From: Saccharothrix sp. | GTDB taxonomy: Bacteria; Actinomycetota; Actinomycetes; Mycobacteriales; Pseudonocardiaceae | DNA: 64,000 nt | Assembly (NCBI RefSeq): GCF_031180885.1 | Contig: NZ_JAPSLK010000034.1 | Span: forward strand, 28,030 to 92,029 | Direction of reading: 5' to 3' | Shown here: piece after piece, positions 7,876 through 16,791 of the stretch | How the letters are laid out: each line of letters opens with the position of its first letter | How positions within the stretch are numbered: position 1 is the stretch's first letter | Translations under genes and position numbers: made by a program | The notes under the pieces: generated by a model | What the model saw: only the letters and a program-made list of their open reading frames with translations | What the model was told of the DNA's origin: nothing | Databases searched by the model: none

Positions 7876-9296
7876 GCCACGGGCTCCAGTTCCTCTCCCT
7901 GCACGCGCTGTTCCCAGCGGCGCAGCACTTCCGGGTCGGTGCGCGGGGTGGCGAGGCTGACCACCACGTAGCAGAGCAGGCTCGCCGCGAGCGCGTAGTA
8001 GATGGCCGCGTTGGCGTAGATGTCGACGAACACCATGACCAGCACGGACGTCGCCGCCCCCACGACCATCGACGCCATCGCGGCCGGCCGGGTCCCGCGC
8101 GGCCACACCAGCGCGCCCACGATCGCCACCAGCAGGCCGCCGACGAGGATGTTGTAGGCCACGGTGAGCGCGGCCAGGACGTCGTTGAGCACCACGGCGA
8201 TCCCGATCGCGACCAGGCCCAGCACGAGCGTGAACAGCCGGTTGCCGTGGACGTCCCGGCTGCCCTCCCGGCCGGTGAGGCGCGGCCACACGTCGTTGGC
8301 GGCGACCGTGGCGGAGGCGATCAGCGCGCCCGACGCGGTGGACATCATCGCCGCCAGCGCGGCGGCCAGCACCAGCCCGCGCACGCCGGTCGGCAGCAGG
8401 TTCTCCACGATCGTCGCGAACGCCTCGTCCTTGTCGGCGATGTCGGGGTAGAGGGCCTTGCCCGCGGTGCCGATGAGCGCGCCCGCGAACGCGTAGACCA
8501 GGCAGTACAGGCCCGACCCGATACCGCCCCAAGTGGCGATGGCCGGCGTGCGGGCGGTGAAGACGCGCTGCCAGATGTCCTGGCCGATGAGCAGGCCGGG
8601 CACGAAGATCAGCAGGTAGGTCACGATGTTCTCGACCCCGATGTGCCCCATGTCGAAGTAGGCCGCGTCGAGCCGGGCCGCCATCCCGTCGAACCCGCCC
8701 GCGCTGACGACCGCGATCGGCAGGAGCAGGAACAGGATGCCGACGGTCTTCACGATGAACTGGACGATGTCGGTGAGCGTGATCGACCACATGCCGCCCA
8801 GCACCGAGTACAGGACGACCACCGTGCCGCCGATGATCACGCCCAGCGCCTTGGGCAGGCCGAACAGGACGTTGAAGATGGTGGAGTAGGCGATGGTGGA
8901 GGTCACCGTCAGCATGAGGGTGTAACCCCACATGACCAGCCCGGACACCGCCGACGACCCGCCGCCGTAGCGCAGGTCCAGCATCTCCGAGACCGTGTAC
9001 ACCTTCAGCCGCACGATCCGCCGCGCGAACAGGGCGGACAGCGCGAGGATGCCCAGGCCGATGGACAGCACCAGCCACGCGCCCGACACGCCCCACCGGT
9101 AGCCCAGGCCCACGCCGCCGATCGTGGACGCGCCGCCGAGGACGACGGCGGACATCGTGCCCGCGTACATCGGCCAGCCCAGGCGGCGCCCGGCCACCAG
9201 GTACTCGCTGCGGCTGGTGGCGCGGCGCAGGCCCCACCAGCCCATCCCGACCATGCCGAACACGTAGAGCGCGATCACCGCGTAGTCCAGGGCCAC
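7872..9296 (-). CDS. Sodium:solute symporter (SSS family)
   Basis: 474-residue integral membrane protein with about 13 hydrophobic helices and the SSS signature region (AGRRLGWPMYAGTMSAVVLGGAS near residue 45). GTG at 9296 is preferred: AGGAGG lies 5 bases before it, whereas a longer frame reaching 9368 has no ribosome site and would extend into the divergent promoter. It is the first gene of the operon with ureohydrolase, TPP enzyme and aldehyde dehydrogenase, so it probably imports the guanidino compound or arginine-derived substrate. Family members move sugars, amino acids, ureides or urea with sodium. Confidence 0.85.
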   Translation of the reverse strand: MALDYAVIALYVFGMVGMGWWGLRRATSRSEYLVAGRRLGWPMYAGTMSAVVLGGASTIGGVGLGYRWGVSGAWLVLSIGLGILALSALFARRIVRLKVYTVSEMLDLRYGGGSSAVSGLVMWGYTLMLTVTSTIAYSTIFNVLFGLPKALGVIIGGTVVVLYSVLGGMWSITLTDIVQFIVKTVGILFLLLPIAVVSAGGFDGMAARLDAAYFDMGHIGVENIVTYLLIFVPGLLIGQDIWQRVFTARTPAIATWGGIGSGLYCLVYAFAGALIGTAGKALYPDIADKDEAFATIVENLLPTGVRGLVLAAALAAMMSTASGALIASATVAANDVWPRLTGREGSRDVHGNRLFTLVLGLVAIGIAVVLNDVLAALTVAYNILVGGLLVAIVGALVWPRGTRPAAMASMVVGAATSVLVMVFVDIYANAAIYYALAASLLCYVVVSLATPRTDPEVLRRWEQRVQGEELEPVA

Positions 9297-9362
9297 CGCG
9301 ACCTCCTTCCCTGTTGTGCGGGTCACCCTGCCAAGTGCGGTCTGACCAGGTAAGAGGTTGTT

Positions 9363-9377
9363 CCGCACAGTCTGCGG
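9363..9377. promoter_or_regulatory. Candidate PucR operator in the divergent promoter
   Basis: CCGCA (9363-9367) and TGCGG (9373-9377) form an inverted repeat with a 5-base spacer in the 104-bp gap between the symporter (-) and pucR (+) starts. Its place, 24 bp before pucR, suits control of both units. This is inference from position and symmetry. Confidence 0.45.
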
Positions 9378-9400
9378 TAATCAGCTGTACGGTTCGTCCC

Positions 9401-10825
9401 ATGGTGTTGCCGACGGTGGCGTTGCGGGACGTGGTCGGGCGGCCCGAACTGGGGCTCACGGTGCTGTGCGGCGCGGAGGCGCTGGACCGGCCCGTGGCGT
9501 GGGCGCACGTCAGCGAGCTGTCCGATCCCGCGCCGTTCCTGTTGGGCGGTGAGTTCCTGCTGACCGCCGGGGTCAACTTCCCGACCGACGTGGACCGGTA
9601 CGTGGCGCGGCTGGTGGAGCGGGAGGTGACGGCCCTGGGGTTCGGCGTGACACCCGTGCACGACTCGGTCCCGGCGGCCCTGGTGTCGTCGTGTGAAGCG
9701 CGGGGGTTGCCGCTGGTGGCGGTGCCGCCCGCGACGCCGTTCCTGGCGGTGAGCCAGGCGGTGGGGGCGCTGATCGCGGAGGCGCAGAACGCGGAACTGC
9801 GCCTGTTGGCGGACAGCCAACGAGCCTTGACCCGGGCCGCCGTGCGCCCACGGCCGGTGGAGGGCACTCTGCGTGCGCTGGCGGTCGCCCTGGACGGCTG
9901 GGCGTTCCTGCTCGCCGGTTCCGAGGTGGTGGCCAGTGCCGGGGGTGCGCCCGCGCCTGATTCGGACCTCATTTCCTTGGCGGGCCGGGTGGCGGCCGGG
10001 AGCGGGCCGCGCAGTGCGGCCACCGAGGTTGGTGGGGACCACGTCGTGCTCAACCCCGTCGACCACGCCACCGTGCTCGTGGTCGGCCGCCCAGCGCCGT
10101 TTTCCGTCGCCGACCGGGCCGTGGTGGCCGTCGCGCTGGGTCTGCTCGGCCTGCTGCGCGCCGACCCCGCCGAAGGCCGTGCCGCCCGCCTGGCCACGCG
10201 CCTGTTGCTCACGGACGACCGCACGTCCGTCGCGGACCTCGTCGGCCGCCCGCCCTATCGCGTGGTCATCGGCGACGGCCCCGACGACCACGACCGGCTC
10301 ACCCGCCTGCTGGGCACCCCGCTGGTCGACACCGCCGCAGACGGCTTCCGCGCCGTCGTGACCGCACCGGTCGACCTGGACGCCCTGCGTCACCACGGGT
10401 GGCTGGTCGGCGTCAGTTCCCCGGCCGACGCGGCCGAACTCCCGCACGCCCATGCCGAAGCCGTCGCCCTCCTGCGCCGCGCCCGCGCCGAAGGAGCGTC
10501 CCGGCAGGCGGGGGACCGGGACGGCGTCGCCGACCTGGTCGACCCCGCCCGCGCGCGGCGTTTCGCGCTGAACCTGTTGGCCCCGCTCAAGGACAGCCGT
10601 TCACCGTCGCCCCGGCAACTGGTCGAGACCACCCGCACCTGGCTCGCCCAGCACGGCAACTGGGACCGCAGCGCCGCCGCCCTGGGCGTGCACCGCAACA
10701 GCGTCCGCCACCGCATCGCCCACGTCGAACGCGCGCTGGGTCTGGACCTGTCGAACACCCGCCACCGGACCGACCTGTGGTGCGCTCTCGAATGGCTCCC
10801 GGAGGGGTGGCCGGACCCCCGTTGA
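9401..10825 (+). CDS. PucR-family transcriptional regulator
   Basis: 474 residues. The N-terminal PucR ligand-sensing domain (about 1-125) begins LPTVALRDVVGRPEL, a central GGDEF-like region follows, and the C-terminal PucR-type helix-turn-helix (HTH_30) is in TWLAQHGNWDRSAAALGVHRNSVRHRI near residue 440. Family members control catabolism of purines, amino acids and polyamines, and activate or repress an adjacent divergent operon. Start ATG 9401 lacks a strong ribosome site. It most likely governs the guanidino-compound operon on the other strand. Confidence 0.88.
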   Translation: MVLPTVALRDVVGRPELGLTVLCGAEALDRPVAWAHVSELSDPAPFLLGGEFLLTAGVNFPTDVDRYVARLVEREVTALGFGVTPVHDSVPAALVSSCEARGLPLVAVPPATPFLAVSQAVGALIAEAQNAELRLLADSQRALTRAAVRPRPVEGTLRALAVALDGWAFLLAGSEVVASAGGAPAPDSDLISLAGRVAAGSGPRSAATEVGGDHVVLNPVDHATVLVVGRPAPFSVADRAVVAVALGLLGLLRADPAEGRAARLATRLLLTDDRTSVADLVGRPPYRVVIGDGPDDHDRLTRLLGTPLVDTAADGFRAVVTAPVDLDALRHHGWLVGVSSPADAAELPHAHAEAVALLRRARAEGASRQAGDRDGVADLVDPARARRFALNLLAPLKDSRSPSPRQLVETTRTWLAQHGNWDRSAAALGVHRNSVRHRIAHVERALGLDLSNTRHRTDLWCALEWLPEGWPDPR

Positions 10826-11098
10826 GCAGGGTTAATTCCTTTGACCGCAAGCTCTTCCACTTGGCATAGTCGCTCTTGTCGATGTGGTCCCGCGGAATCC
10901 CGCGGTGCGGCGCCCCGGTCCTAATGGGGTGGGCCGGGTATCCACGAACCCCGGCACGGCGGGGTGGACTCCTGTCCGATGGGGAGCGGGTCCGTGTGCC
11001 CGCTCCCACCCGGGTTTGCGGTGGGTGACCGACGGGTAGCCGTGGGGTCGTCCGGAGCCCGGAAGGCGGGCTCTCGCGGACCCTCACAGGAGGGCGTG
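10826..11098. promoter_or_regulatory. Promoter region of the DUF4383 gene
   Basis: TTGACC at about 10849 followed after 17-18 bases by CATAGT looks like a housekeeping promoter. A GGGTAT at 10936-10941 resembles a SigF/SigB -10 but has no convincing -35. A strong AGGAGG lies at 11088-11094 just before the start. Confidence 0.4.
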
Positions 11099-11773
11099 AT
11101 GACCCACTCGACCGTCGGTCGTGTCAAGGTCGCGGGCCTCCAGCCCGCCCAGGTGCTGGCAGGTCTGCTCGGCCTGTTCTTCCTCGTCGCAGGCGTGGCG
11201 GGGTTCGTGCGCACCGGGTTCGGTGACTTCACCGGCGAACAGCACGCGATGCTGCTCGGCTTCGCGGTCAACCCCCTGCACAACGTCGTCCACCTGGCGT
11301 TCGGTGTGCTGGGTCTGCTGATGGCCACGGGTTCGGGCCTGGCGCGCCTGTACGGCTGGATCGTGTTCCTGGTCTACGGCGTGGTGCTGGTCTGGGGCCT
11401 CATGCTGGCCGGCCTGGTGGCGGTGAACCCGGTCGAGCGGCTGGGGAACCCGTTGGCGCTCAACACCAACGACAACTGGCTGCACCTCGGGCTGGCCCTG
11501 GTCGGCCTGCTGATCGCGGTCATGCCGGCGCGGCGCAAGGTGGTCGTGCCGGAGCAGGAGGTCGAGCCGGTGGACACCACCGTGCGCGACGACAGCATCC
11601 GCGACCCCGGGATGCCGACCCAGCGCGACCGGAACCTCACCCACGACGAAGAACCGCGCGACCATCCCCACGACCAGCGCATCGAGTCGGTGGACCCGAC
11701 CGTCTCGCCGCGTCCGGTCCAACCGATCGACCCGGCGGTGGCCGAACAGCACAAGGCCAGGCACTACCGCTGA
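11099..11773 (+). CDS. DUF4383 membrane protein
   Basis: 224 residues with four membrane helices in the first 145 (VLAGLLGLFFLVAGVAGFV, NVVHLAFGVLGLLMA, YGWIVFLVYGVVLVWGLM, LHLGLALVGLLIAVMP) and the NPLHNVVHLAFG and NTNDNWLHLGL motifs of DUF4383. A charged, histidine-rich hydrophilic tail of about 75 residues follows. ATG 11099 has AGGAGG 5 bases upstream. The function of the family is unknown; many actinomycete copies appear in stress regulons, which I cannot confirm here. Confidence 0.85.
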   Translation: MTHSTVGRVKVAGLQPAQVLAGLLGLFFLVAGVAGFVRTGFGDFTGEQHAMLLGFAVNPLHNVVHLAFGVLGLLMATGSGLARLYGWIVFLVYGVVLVWGLMLAGLVAVNPVERLGNPLALNTNDNWLHLGLALVGLLIAVMPARRKVVVPEQEVEPVDTTVRDDSIRDPGMPTQRDRNLTHDEEPRDHPHDQRIESVDPTVSPRPVQPIDPAVAEQHKARHYR

Positions 11774-11785
11774 CATCTGTTGGGA

Positions 11786-11820
11786 GAAGGGCCACTGTCC
11801 AGCGTGGATGGTGGCCCTTC
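11786..11820. terminator. Bidirectional terminator
   Basis: GAAGGGCCAC (11786-11795) and GTGGCCCTTC (11811-11820) form a perfect 10-bp stem with a 15-base loop between two convergent genes. Confidence 0.8.
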
Positions 11821-11825
11821 ATGTG

Positions 11826-12770
11826 CTATCCGACCGAATCGAGCCGTGCCACTTGTTCGTCGTCCAGTTCCAGCTCGATCCCGCCCAACGACTCTTCCAA
11901 CTGGGCCACCGACGACGCGCCCACCAGCGGGACAATTCCCTTGCGCAGCAACCAGGCCAGCACCACCTGGTTCACCGTCGCCCCCAGTTCGGACGCGACC
12001 TCGCCCAGCACCGCCAACCGCCGCGTGTTCCCCGGGTGGTCGTACGCCTCACCCAACGGCTTGTCCCGGTACGCCCCCGACAACAGGGTCGAGTACGCCA
12101 CCAGCCCGACATCCCCTTCGGACCGCGCGTAGTCGAACAGCTCGTCGGTCATGTGCACGTGCCCCCACTCCGGCAACCGCACGCCGGGCCGTGGCAGCAG
12201 GTAGCTGTACCGCTGCTGCACGGTCGTGTACAGGGGCCAGCCGTTCGCCCGGGACACCGCCCGAGCCCGTTCCAGCCGCCAGGTGGCGTGGTTGCAGGCG
12301 CCGATCTCCCGCACGGTTCCCGCCGAGACCAAGGAGGCGAACGCACCCAGCGTGTCCTCCAGTGGTACTGACCGGTCCTCGATGTGGCTGTAGTACAGGT
12401 CGATCCGGTCGGTGCCCAACCGCTCCAGGCTGCCTTCGGCGGCGGCGAGGACGGTCGGCCCGGCCAGCCCTTCGCAATCCTCGATCCCGCCGCCGGGCGT
12501 GCGCGGCCGAGCACCCATCTTGGTGGCGACGACCATGTCGTCCCGGTTCCCCCGAGCGGCGAGCCACCGCCCGACGGTCTCCTCGCTCTCGTCGCCGGTG
12601 CCGCCGTCCCAGAACACGTAGTTGTTCGCGGTGTCGAGGAACGTGCCGCCCGCTTCGACGTAGCGGTCGAGGATGGCGAAGGACGTCTCCTCGTCGACGT
12701 ACTTGCCGAACGGCAACGTGCCCAGACACAGGGCGCTGACCTCAAGAGACCCGATGCGCACTCGCTTCAT
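11826..12770 (-). CDS. Aldo/keto reductase
   Basis: 314-residue TIM-barrel NADPH oxidoreductase. The catalytic tetrad is recognisable: Asp and Tyr in FLDTANNYVFW, Lys in VATKMGA and His in YYSHIEDR. The NADPH-binding C-terminal motif is VPLVGASSVAQLEESL. ATG 12770 (MKRVRIGSLEV) starts exactly at the family N-terminus; an upstream in-frame extension to 12857 would run into the divergent promoter. It is transcribed divergently from the M50 gene. Substrate unknown. Confidence 0.87.
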   Translation of the reverse strand: MKRVRIGSLEVSALCLGTLPFGKYVDEETSFAILDRYVEAGGTFLDTANNYVFWDGGTGDESEETVGRWLAARGNRDDMVVATKMGARPRTPGGGIEDCEGLAGPTVLAAAEGSLERLGTDRIDLYYSHIEDRSVPLEDTLGAFASLVSAGTVREIGACNHATWRLERARAVSRANGWPLYTTVQQRYSYLLPRPGVRLPEWGHVHMTDELFDYARSEGDVGLVAYSTLLSGAYRDKPLGEAYDHPGNTRRLAVLGEVASELGATVNQVVLAWLLRKGIVPLVGASSVAQLEESLGGIELELDDEQVARLDSVG

Positions 12771-12847
12771 GCACGACACCTTGAATGCTGGAGCGCGCTC
12801 CAGGTCAAGCACCGGGTTTTCGTGTGGACCTGGCATGCTGGGGAGTG

Positions 12848-13504
12848 ATGTCGACACTCGCCAAGTGGGTCCCTGCCGTTCTCGCCCTGGTGCTGGTGGC
12901 CAGTCCCGGGATCTGGCGGATCAGCCGGAACACCATCACCATCGCGCACGAAGGCGGCCACGCCCTGATCGCGCTGCTCACCGGCCGTCGCCTGGAGGGC
13001 ATCAAGCTCAACGCCGACACGTCCGGCGTGACCGTGTCCCGGGGCAAGCCGACCGGGATCGCCGTGGTGCTCATGTACTTCGCCGGTTACGTGACGCCCT
13101 CGCTGCTCGGGTTGGCCGCGGCGGTGCTGGTGACCACGGACAACGTCCGGCCGCTGCTGTGGGCGACCGTCGTGCTCCTCGCAGCCATGCTGATCATGAT
13201 CCGGAACGTGTTCGGCGTGCTGTCCGTGGTGGCCACCGGGACGATCATGTTCGTCGTCTCCTGGTACGCGGCCGCGGAGTGGCAGGCGGCCTTCGCGCTG
13301 TTCGTGACCTGGTTCCTGCTGCTCGGGGGCGTGCGGCCGGTGGGGGAGTTGCAGGGGCGGCGGCTGCGGGGGCGTGCGCCCAACTCGGACGCGGACATGC
13401 TGGCGCGCATCACGCGGGTGCCGGGGCTGCTGTGGGTGGTGCTGTTCGCGGTGGTCACGGTGGGGTGCCTGCTGCTGGGTGGGCGGATGCTGCTGCCGCT
13501 TTAG
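12848..13504 (+). CDS. M50-family membrane metalloprotease
   Basis: 218 residues, mostly membrane helices. The zinc motif HEGGH (HExxH type) lies in the second hydrophobic segment (TITIAHEGGHALIALLTGRR, near residue 35), as in the M50B peptidase-like group found across actinobacteria. ATG 12848 follows GGGGAGTG. Site-2-type proteases cut inside the membrane, often releasing anti-sigma factors, but this short PDZ-less form has no known substrate. Confidence 0.82.
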   Translation: MSTLAKWVPAVLALVLVASPGIWRISRNTITIAHEGGHALIALLTGRRLEGIKLNADTSGVTVSRGKPTGIAVVLMYFAGYVTPSLLGLAAAVLVTTDNVRPLLWATVVLLAAMLIMIRNVFGVLSVVATGTIMFVVSWYAAAEWQAAFALFVTWFLLLGGVRPVGELQGRRLRGRAPNSDADMLARITRVPGLLWVVLFAVVTVGCLLLGGRMLLPL

Positions 13505-13532
13505 GGCTGCTTCGGCGCCGCTTGAGGGCCTT

Positions 13533-13558
13533 GCTTCAGGGCAGCCGGCCTCGGGTAC
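13533..13558 (+). promoter_or_regulatory. SigF/SigB-type promoter of the TPP enzyme gene
   Basis: GCTT (13533-13536), 16 bases, GGGTAC (13553-13558) fits the stress-sigma consensus GNNT, 14-16 bases, GGGTAY. It ends 35 bases before ATG 13594. A sigF homologue lies 4 kb downstream. Confidence 0.5.
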
Positions 13559-13593
13559 CCGACGGGCTGGTCGAGTCCGAGGAGGGGTTCCCC

Positions 13594-15366
13594 ATGCAAG
13601 TCGCCGATTACGTGCTGCAACGCCTGCGCGAGTGGGGTGTCGAGCACGTCTTCGCCTACCCGGGTGACGGCATCAACGGGCTGGTGGCGGCGTTCGGACG
13701 GGCGGACAACGTGCCCAAGTTCGTCCAATCGCGGCACGAGGAGATGTCCGCGCTGCAAGCCGTCGGATACGCCAAGTTCAGCGGCCGGGTCGGGGTGTGC
13801 CTCGCGACCTCCGGGCCGGGCGCGATCCACCTGTTGAACGGCCTGTACGACGCCAAGCTGGACCACGTCCCGGTCGTCGCCATCGTCGGCCAGACCGCCC
13901 GCACCGCGCTGGGCGGCAGCTACCAGCAGGAAGTCGACCTGCACGCGCTGTTCAAGGACGTGGCCTCGGAGTACCTGGTCGACGTGACCGTGCCCGAGCA
14001 GCTGCCCAACGCCCTGGACCGGGCCATCCGCACCGCCGAGGCCGAGCGGGCACCCACCGCTTTGATCATCCCGGCGGACGTCCAAGAGCTGGAGTACAGC
14101 GCGCCCCAGCACGCGTTCAAGCACGTCCCGTCCAGTCCGCCGAGCCACTCCTGGCACACGTCGGTGCCGCCGCAGGACGAGATCAACCGGGCCGCCGAGG
14201 TGTTGAACGCCGGCGAGAAGGTGGCGATTCTCGTGGGGCAGGGCGCGCGCGACGCTGCCGACGAGGTCCACGAGGTGGCCGAACTGGTTGGTGCCGGGGT
14301 CGCGAAGGCGTTGCTGGGCAAGGATGTGCTGCCTGACGATCGATCCTACGTGACCGGTGCGATCGGACTGCTGGGCACCCGGCCGAGCTACGAGCTGATG
14401 CGCGACTGCGACACGTTGCTGATCGTGGGTTCGAGCTTCCCGTACTCGCAGTTCCTGCCGGAGTTCGGCAAGGCGCGCGGGGTGCAGATCGACGCCGACG
14501 GGCGGCTGATCGGCATGAGGTACCCCACCGAGGTGAACCTCGTCGGCGACGCCAAGTCGACCCTCAGGGCGTTGCTGCCGGCTTTGCGGCGCAAGGACGG
14601 GTGGCGCGCGACCGTCGAGAAGAACGTGTCGGAGTGGTGGGACGGGCTGCGCGCCCAGGCGTTCGAGGACGCCGACCCGGTCAACCCGATGCGCATCGCG
14701 TGGGAGCTGTCCGAACGCCTGCCCGAGGACGCGATCATCACCGCCGACTCCGGCTCGGCGGCCAACTGGTACGCCCGGCTGGTCCGGATGCGGGGGCGGA
14801 TGCGCGGCTCGCTGTCCGGGACGCTGGCCACGATGGGCGCGGGCGTGCCGTACGCGATCGGCGCCAAGTTCGCGCACCCGGACCGGCCTGTGGTCGCGCT
14901 GGTCGGGGACGGTGCGATGCAGATGAACGGGCTCGCCGAGCTGATCACCCTGGCCCGCTACCACGACGAGTGGCCGGACCGGCGGTGCGTGGTGTGCGTG
15001 CTGCACAACAACGACCTCAACCAGGTGACGTGGGAACTGCGCGCGATGGGCGGCGCGCCGAAGTTCGAGGAGTCGCAGGTCCTGCCGGACGTGGACTACG
15101 CGGCGTTCGCGCGGTCGGTCGGGCTGGTCGGGGTCAACGTCGACGCGCCGGACGACCTGGGCGCGGCGTGGGACGAGGTGCTGCGGGCCGACCGGCCGGC
15201 CGTGCTGGACGTGCGCTGTGACCCGAACGTGCCGCCGATCCCGCCGCACGCGTCCTTCGACCAGGTGAAGAACACGGCGGAAGCCCTGCTCAAGGGTGAC
15301 CCGGACGCGTGGTCCGTGGTCACGAAGGGGGTGCGCACGAAGGTTCAGGAGTTCCTGCACGGGTAA
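13594..15366 (+). CDS. TPP-dependent pyruvate oxidase / acetolactate-synthase-like enzyme
   Basis: 590 residues. The N-terminal domain has the TPP Glu in SRHEEMSALQAVGYAKFSG (about residue 50) and the middle domain lacks obvious fusion. The C-terminal TPP motif runs from GDGAMQMNGLAEL to HNNDLNQVTWE, with the classic GDG...NN ends. The overall plan is that of PoxB-type pyruvate:quinone oxidoreductase, about 570 residues. GAGGAGG lies 7 bases before ATG 13594. An F420 oxidoreductase gene starts 28 bp downstream and is probably co-transcribed. The stress-type promoter suggests use in stationary phase or stress. Confidence 0.82.
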   Translation: MQVADYVLQRLREWGVEHVFAYPGDGINGLVAAFGRADNVPKFVQSRHEEMSALQAVGYAKFSGRVGVCLATSGPGAIHLLNGLYDAKLDHVPVVAIVGQTARTALGGSYQQEVDLHALFKDVASEYLVDVTVPEQLPNALDRAIRTAEAERAPTALIIPADVQELEYSAPQHAFKHVPSSPPSHSWHTSVPPQDEINRAAEVLNAGEKVAILVGQGARDAADEVHEVAELVGAGVAKALLGKDVLPDDRSYVTGAIGLLGTRPSYELMRDCDTLLIVGSSFPYSQFLPEFGKARGVQIDADGRLIGMRYPTEVNLVGDAKSTLRALLPALRRKDGWRATVEKNVSEWWDGLRAQAFEDADPVNPMRIAWELSERLPEDAIITADSGSAANWYARLVRMRGRMRGSLSGTLATMGAGVPYAIGAKFAHPDRPVVALVGDGAMQMNGLAELITLARYHDEWPDRRCVVCVLHNNDLNQVTWELRAMGGAPKFEESQVLPDVDYAAFARSVGLVGVNVDAPDDLGAAWDEVLRADRPAVLDVRCDPNVPPIPPHASFDQVKNTAEALLKGDPDAWSVVTKGVRTKVQEFLHG

Positions 15367-15394
15367 CCGCTGCCGGCACGGGTAACCGCGACAC

Positions 15395-16351
15395 ATGGTG
15401 AGCATCGGTTACTTCCTGTCCAGCGAGGAGCACGGGCCGCGCGACCTGGTCCGGCAGGCGCGGTGGGCCCAGGACGCCGGCTTCGAGCGGCTGTGGATCT
15501 CCGACCACTACCACCCGTGGAACGACCAGCAGGGGCAGAGCCCGTTCGTGTGGTCGGTCATCGGCGCGCTGTCCGAGGCGACGACCCTGCCCATCACCAC
15601 GGCGGTCACGTGCCCCACGATCCGCACCCACCCGGCCGTCATCGCCCAGGCCGCCGCTACCGCCGCCGTGCAGTGCGAGGGCCGGTTCGTGCTCGGCGTC
15701 GGGTCGGGTGAAGCGCTGAACGAGCACATCCTCGGCGACCCGTGGCCGTCGGCGTCGCGGCGGCTGGAGATGCTGGAGGAGGCCGTCGAGGTCATCCGCA
15801 AGCTGCACACCGGCGAGGACGTCGAGCATCGAGGCAAGCACTACACGGTCGAGAACGCGCGCATCTACACGTTGCCCGACCAGCCCGTGCCGATCTACGT
15901 GTCGGCGTTCGGGCCCAAGTCGGCGCAGTTGGCGGGCCGGATCGGGGACGGGTTCTGCAGCACCATGCCCGACGCGGAGTTGGTGAAGCGGTTCCGGGAG
16001 ACCGGTGGGCACGGCAAGCCCGCGCAGGCGGGGTTCAAGGTGTGCCACGCGGCTTCGGTCGACGACGCGCTGGAAACGGCGTTCCGGCTGTGGCCCAACG
16101 AGCAGCTGCCGGGCGAGCTGGCCCAGGTGCTGCCGTCGCCCAAGCACTTCGAGCAGGCGTCGACGCTGGTCACCAAGGACATGGTGGCGTCCTCGCTGCC
16201 GTTGGGGCCGGACCCGGAGAGCTACGTGTCGGCGGTGCGGGAGTACGTCGATGCCGGGTACGACGAGGTTTACGTGTCTCAGATCGGGCCGGACCAGGAG
16301 GCGTTCTTCACCTTCTGGGCGGCCGAGGTCGCACCCCGGTTGCCGGGGTAG
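15395..16351 (+). CDS. F420-dependent LLM-class oxidoreductase (TIGR03557 type)
   Basis: 318-residue luciferase-like TIM barrel. It opens with VSIGYFLSSEEHGPRDLVRQA and has the WISDHYHPW motif with the histidine used by F420-dependent glucose-6-phosphate dehydrogenase relatives, and the LGVGSGEALNEHI block. This matches the G6PDH-like F420 family common in actinobacteria. The true substrate is often not glucose 6-phosphate. It lies 28 bp after the TPP enzyme gene, indicating one operon; GTG/ATG alternatives do not change the N-terminus. Confidence 0.85.
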   Translation: MVSIGYFLSSEEHGPRDLVRQARWAQDAGFERLWISDHYHPWNDQQGQSPFVWSVIGALSEATTLPITTAVTCPTIRTHPAVIAQAAATAAVQCEGRFVLGVGSGEALNEHILGDPWPSASRRLEMLEEAVEVIRKLHTGEDVEHRGKHYTVENARIYTLPDQPVPIYVSAFGPKSAQLAGRIGDGFCSTMPDAELVKRFRETGGHGKPAQAGFKVCHAASVDDALETAFRLWPNEQLPGELAQVLPSPKHFEQASTLVTKDMVASSLPLGPDPESYVSAVREYVDAGYDEVYVSQIGPDQEAFFTFWAAEVAPRLPG

Positions 16352-16500
16352 GCGACGCATGTGGCGCCCCGGTTCGGCTGGGACGGACCAGCGAGGTCGC
16401 CGGGGTAACCCGATTCGGGGGCAGGACGTTTGTCGGCCCCGTTGCGCGGGGTACGCCTTGATCAGCACCTGAACGACTCCACCGCAGGGGGTTTCGCCCG

Positions 16501-16791
16501 ATGACCAGCACCGCGCGCCTGCCCAAGCCCGTGACCGAGGTCTGGGACTGGCAGAAGGACGGCCTGTGCCGGGGCCGCGACAGCGCCGTCTTCTTCCACC
16601 CGGACAACGAACGCGGCACGGCCCGCATGGCACGGGAGGAGAAGGCCAAGCAGCTGTGCCGGGTCTGCCCCGTGCTCGTGCAGTGCCGCGAACACGCTCT
16701 CGCCGTCCAGGAGCCCTACGGGGTGTGGGGCGGCATGGGCGAGGACGAACGCCGCCGCCTGATCGCCGAGGCCCGCCGCCGAGCCGCTTAG
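16501..16791 (+). CDS. whiB3: WhiB3/WhiD-type iron-sulfur regulator
   Basis: 96 residues. The four [4Fe-4S] ligands are Cys23, Cys53, Cys56 and Cys62, the same numbering as in M. tuberculosis WhiB3. The text around them (WNWQ-like VWDWQKDGLCRG, FFHPDNERGTAR, CPVLVQCREHAL, EPYGVWGGM) is that of the WhiB3/WhiD subgroup, including the GVWGG turn that contacts sigma region 4. It binds the principal sigma factor and senses redox state or nitric oxide; WhiD is needed for spore maturation in Streptomyces. The stop codon lies in the first unit of a 20-bp tandem repeat. Confidence 0.9.
   Translation: MTSTARLPKPVTEVWDWQKDGLCRGRDSAVFFHPDNERGTARMAREEKAKQLCRVCPVLVQCREHALAVQEPYGVWGGMGEDERRRLIAEARRRAA

Noticed and set aside
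12673..13593. Long frame leading into the TPP enzyme gene
   Set aside because: It runs through the divergent promoter and the M50 gene in another frame; the real start is ATG 13594 with GAGGAGG.
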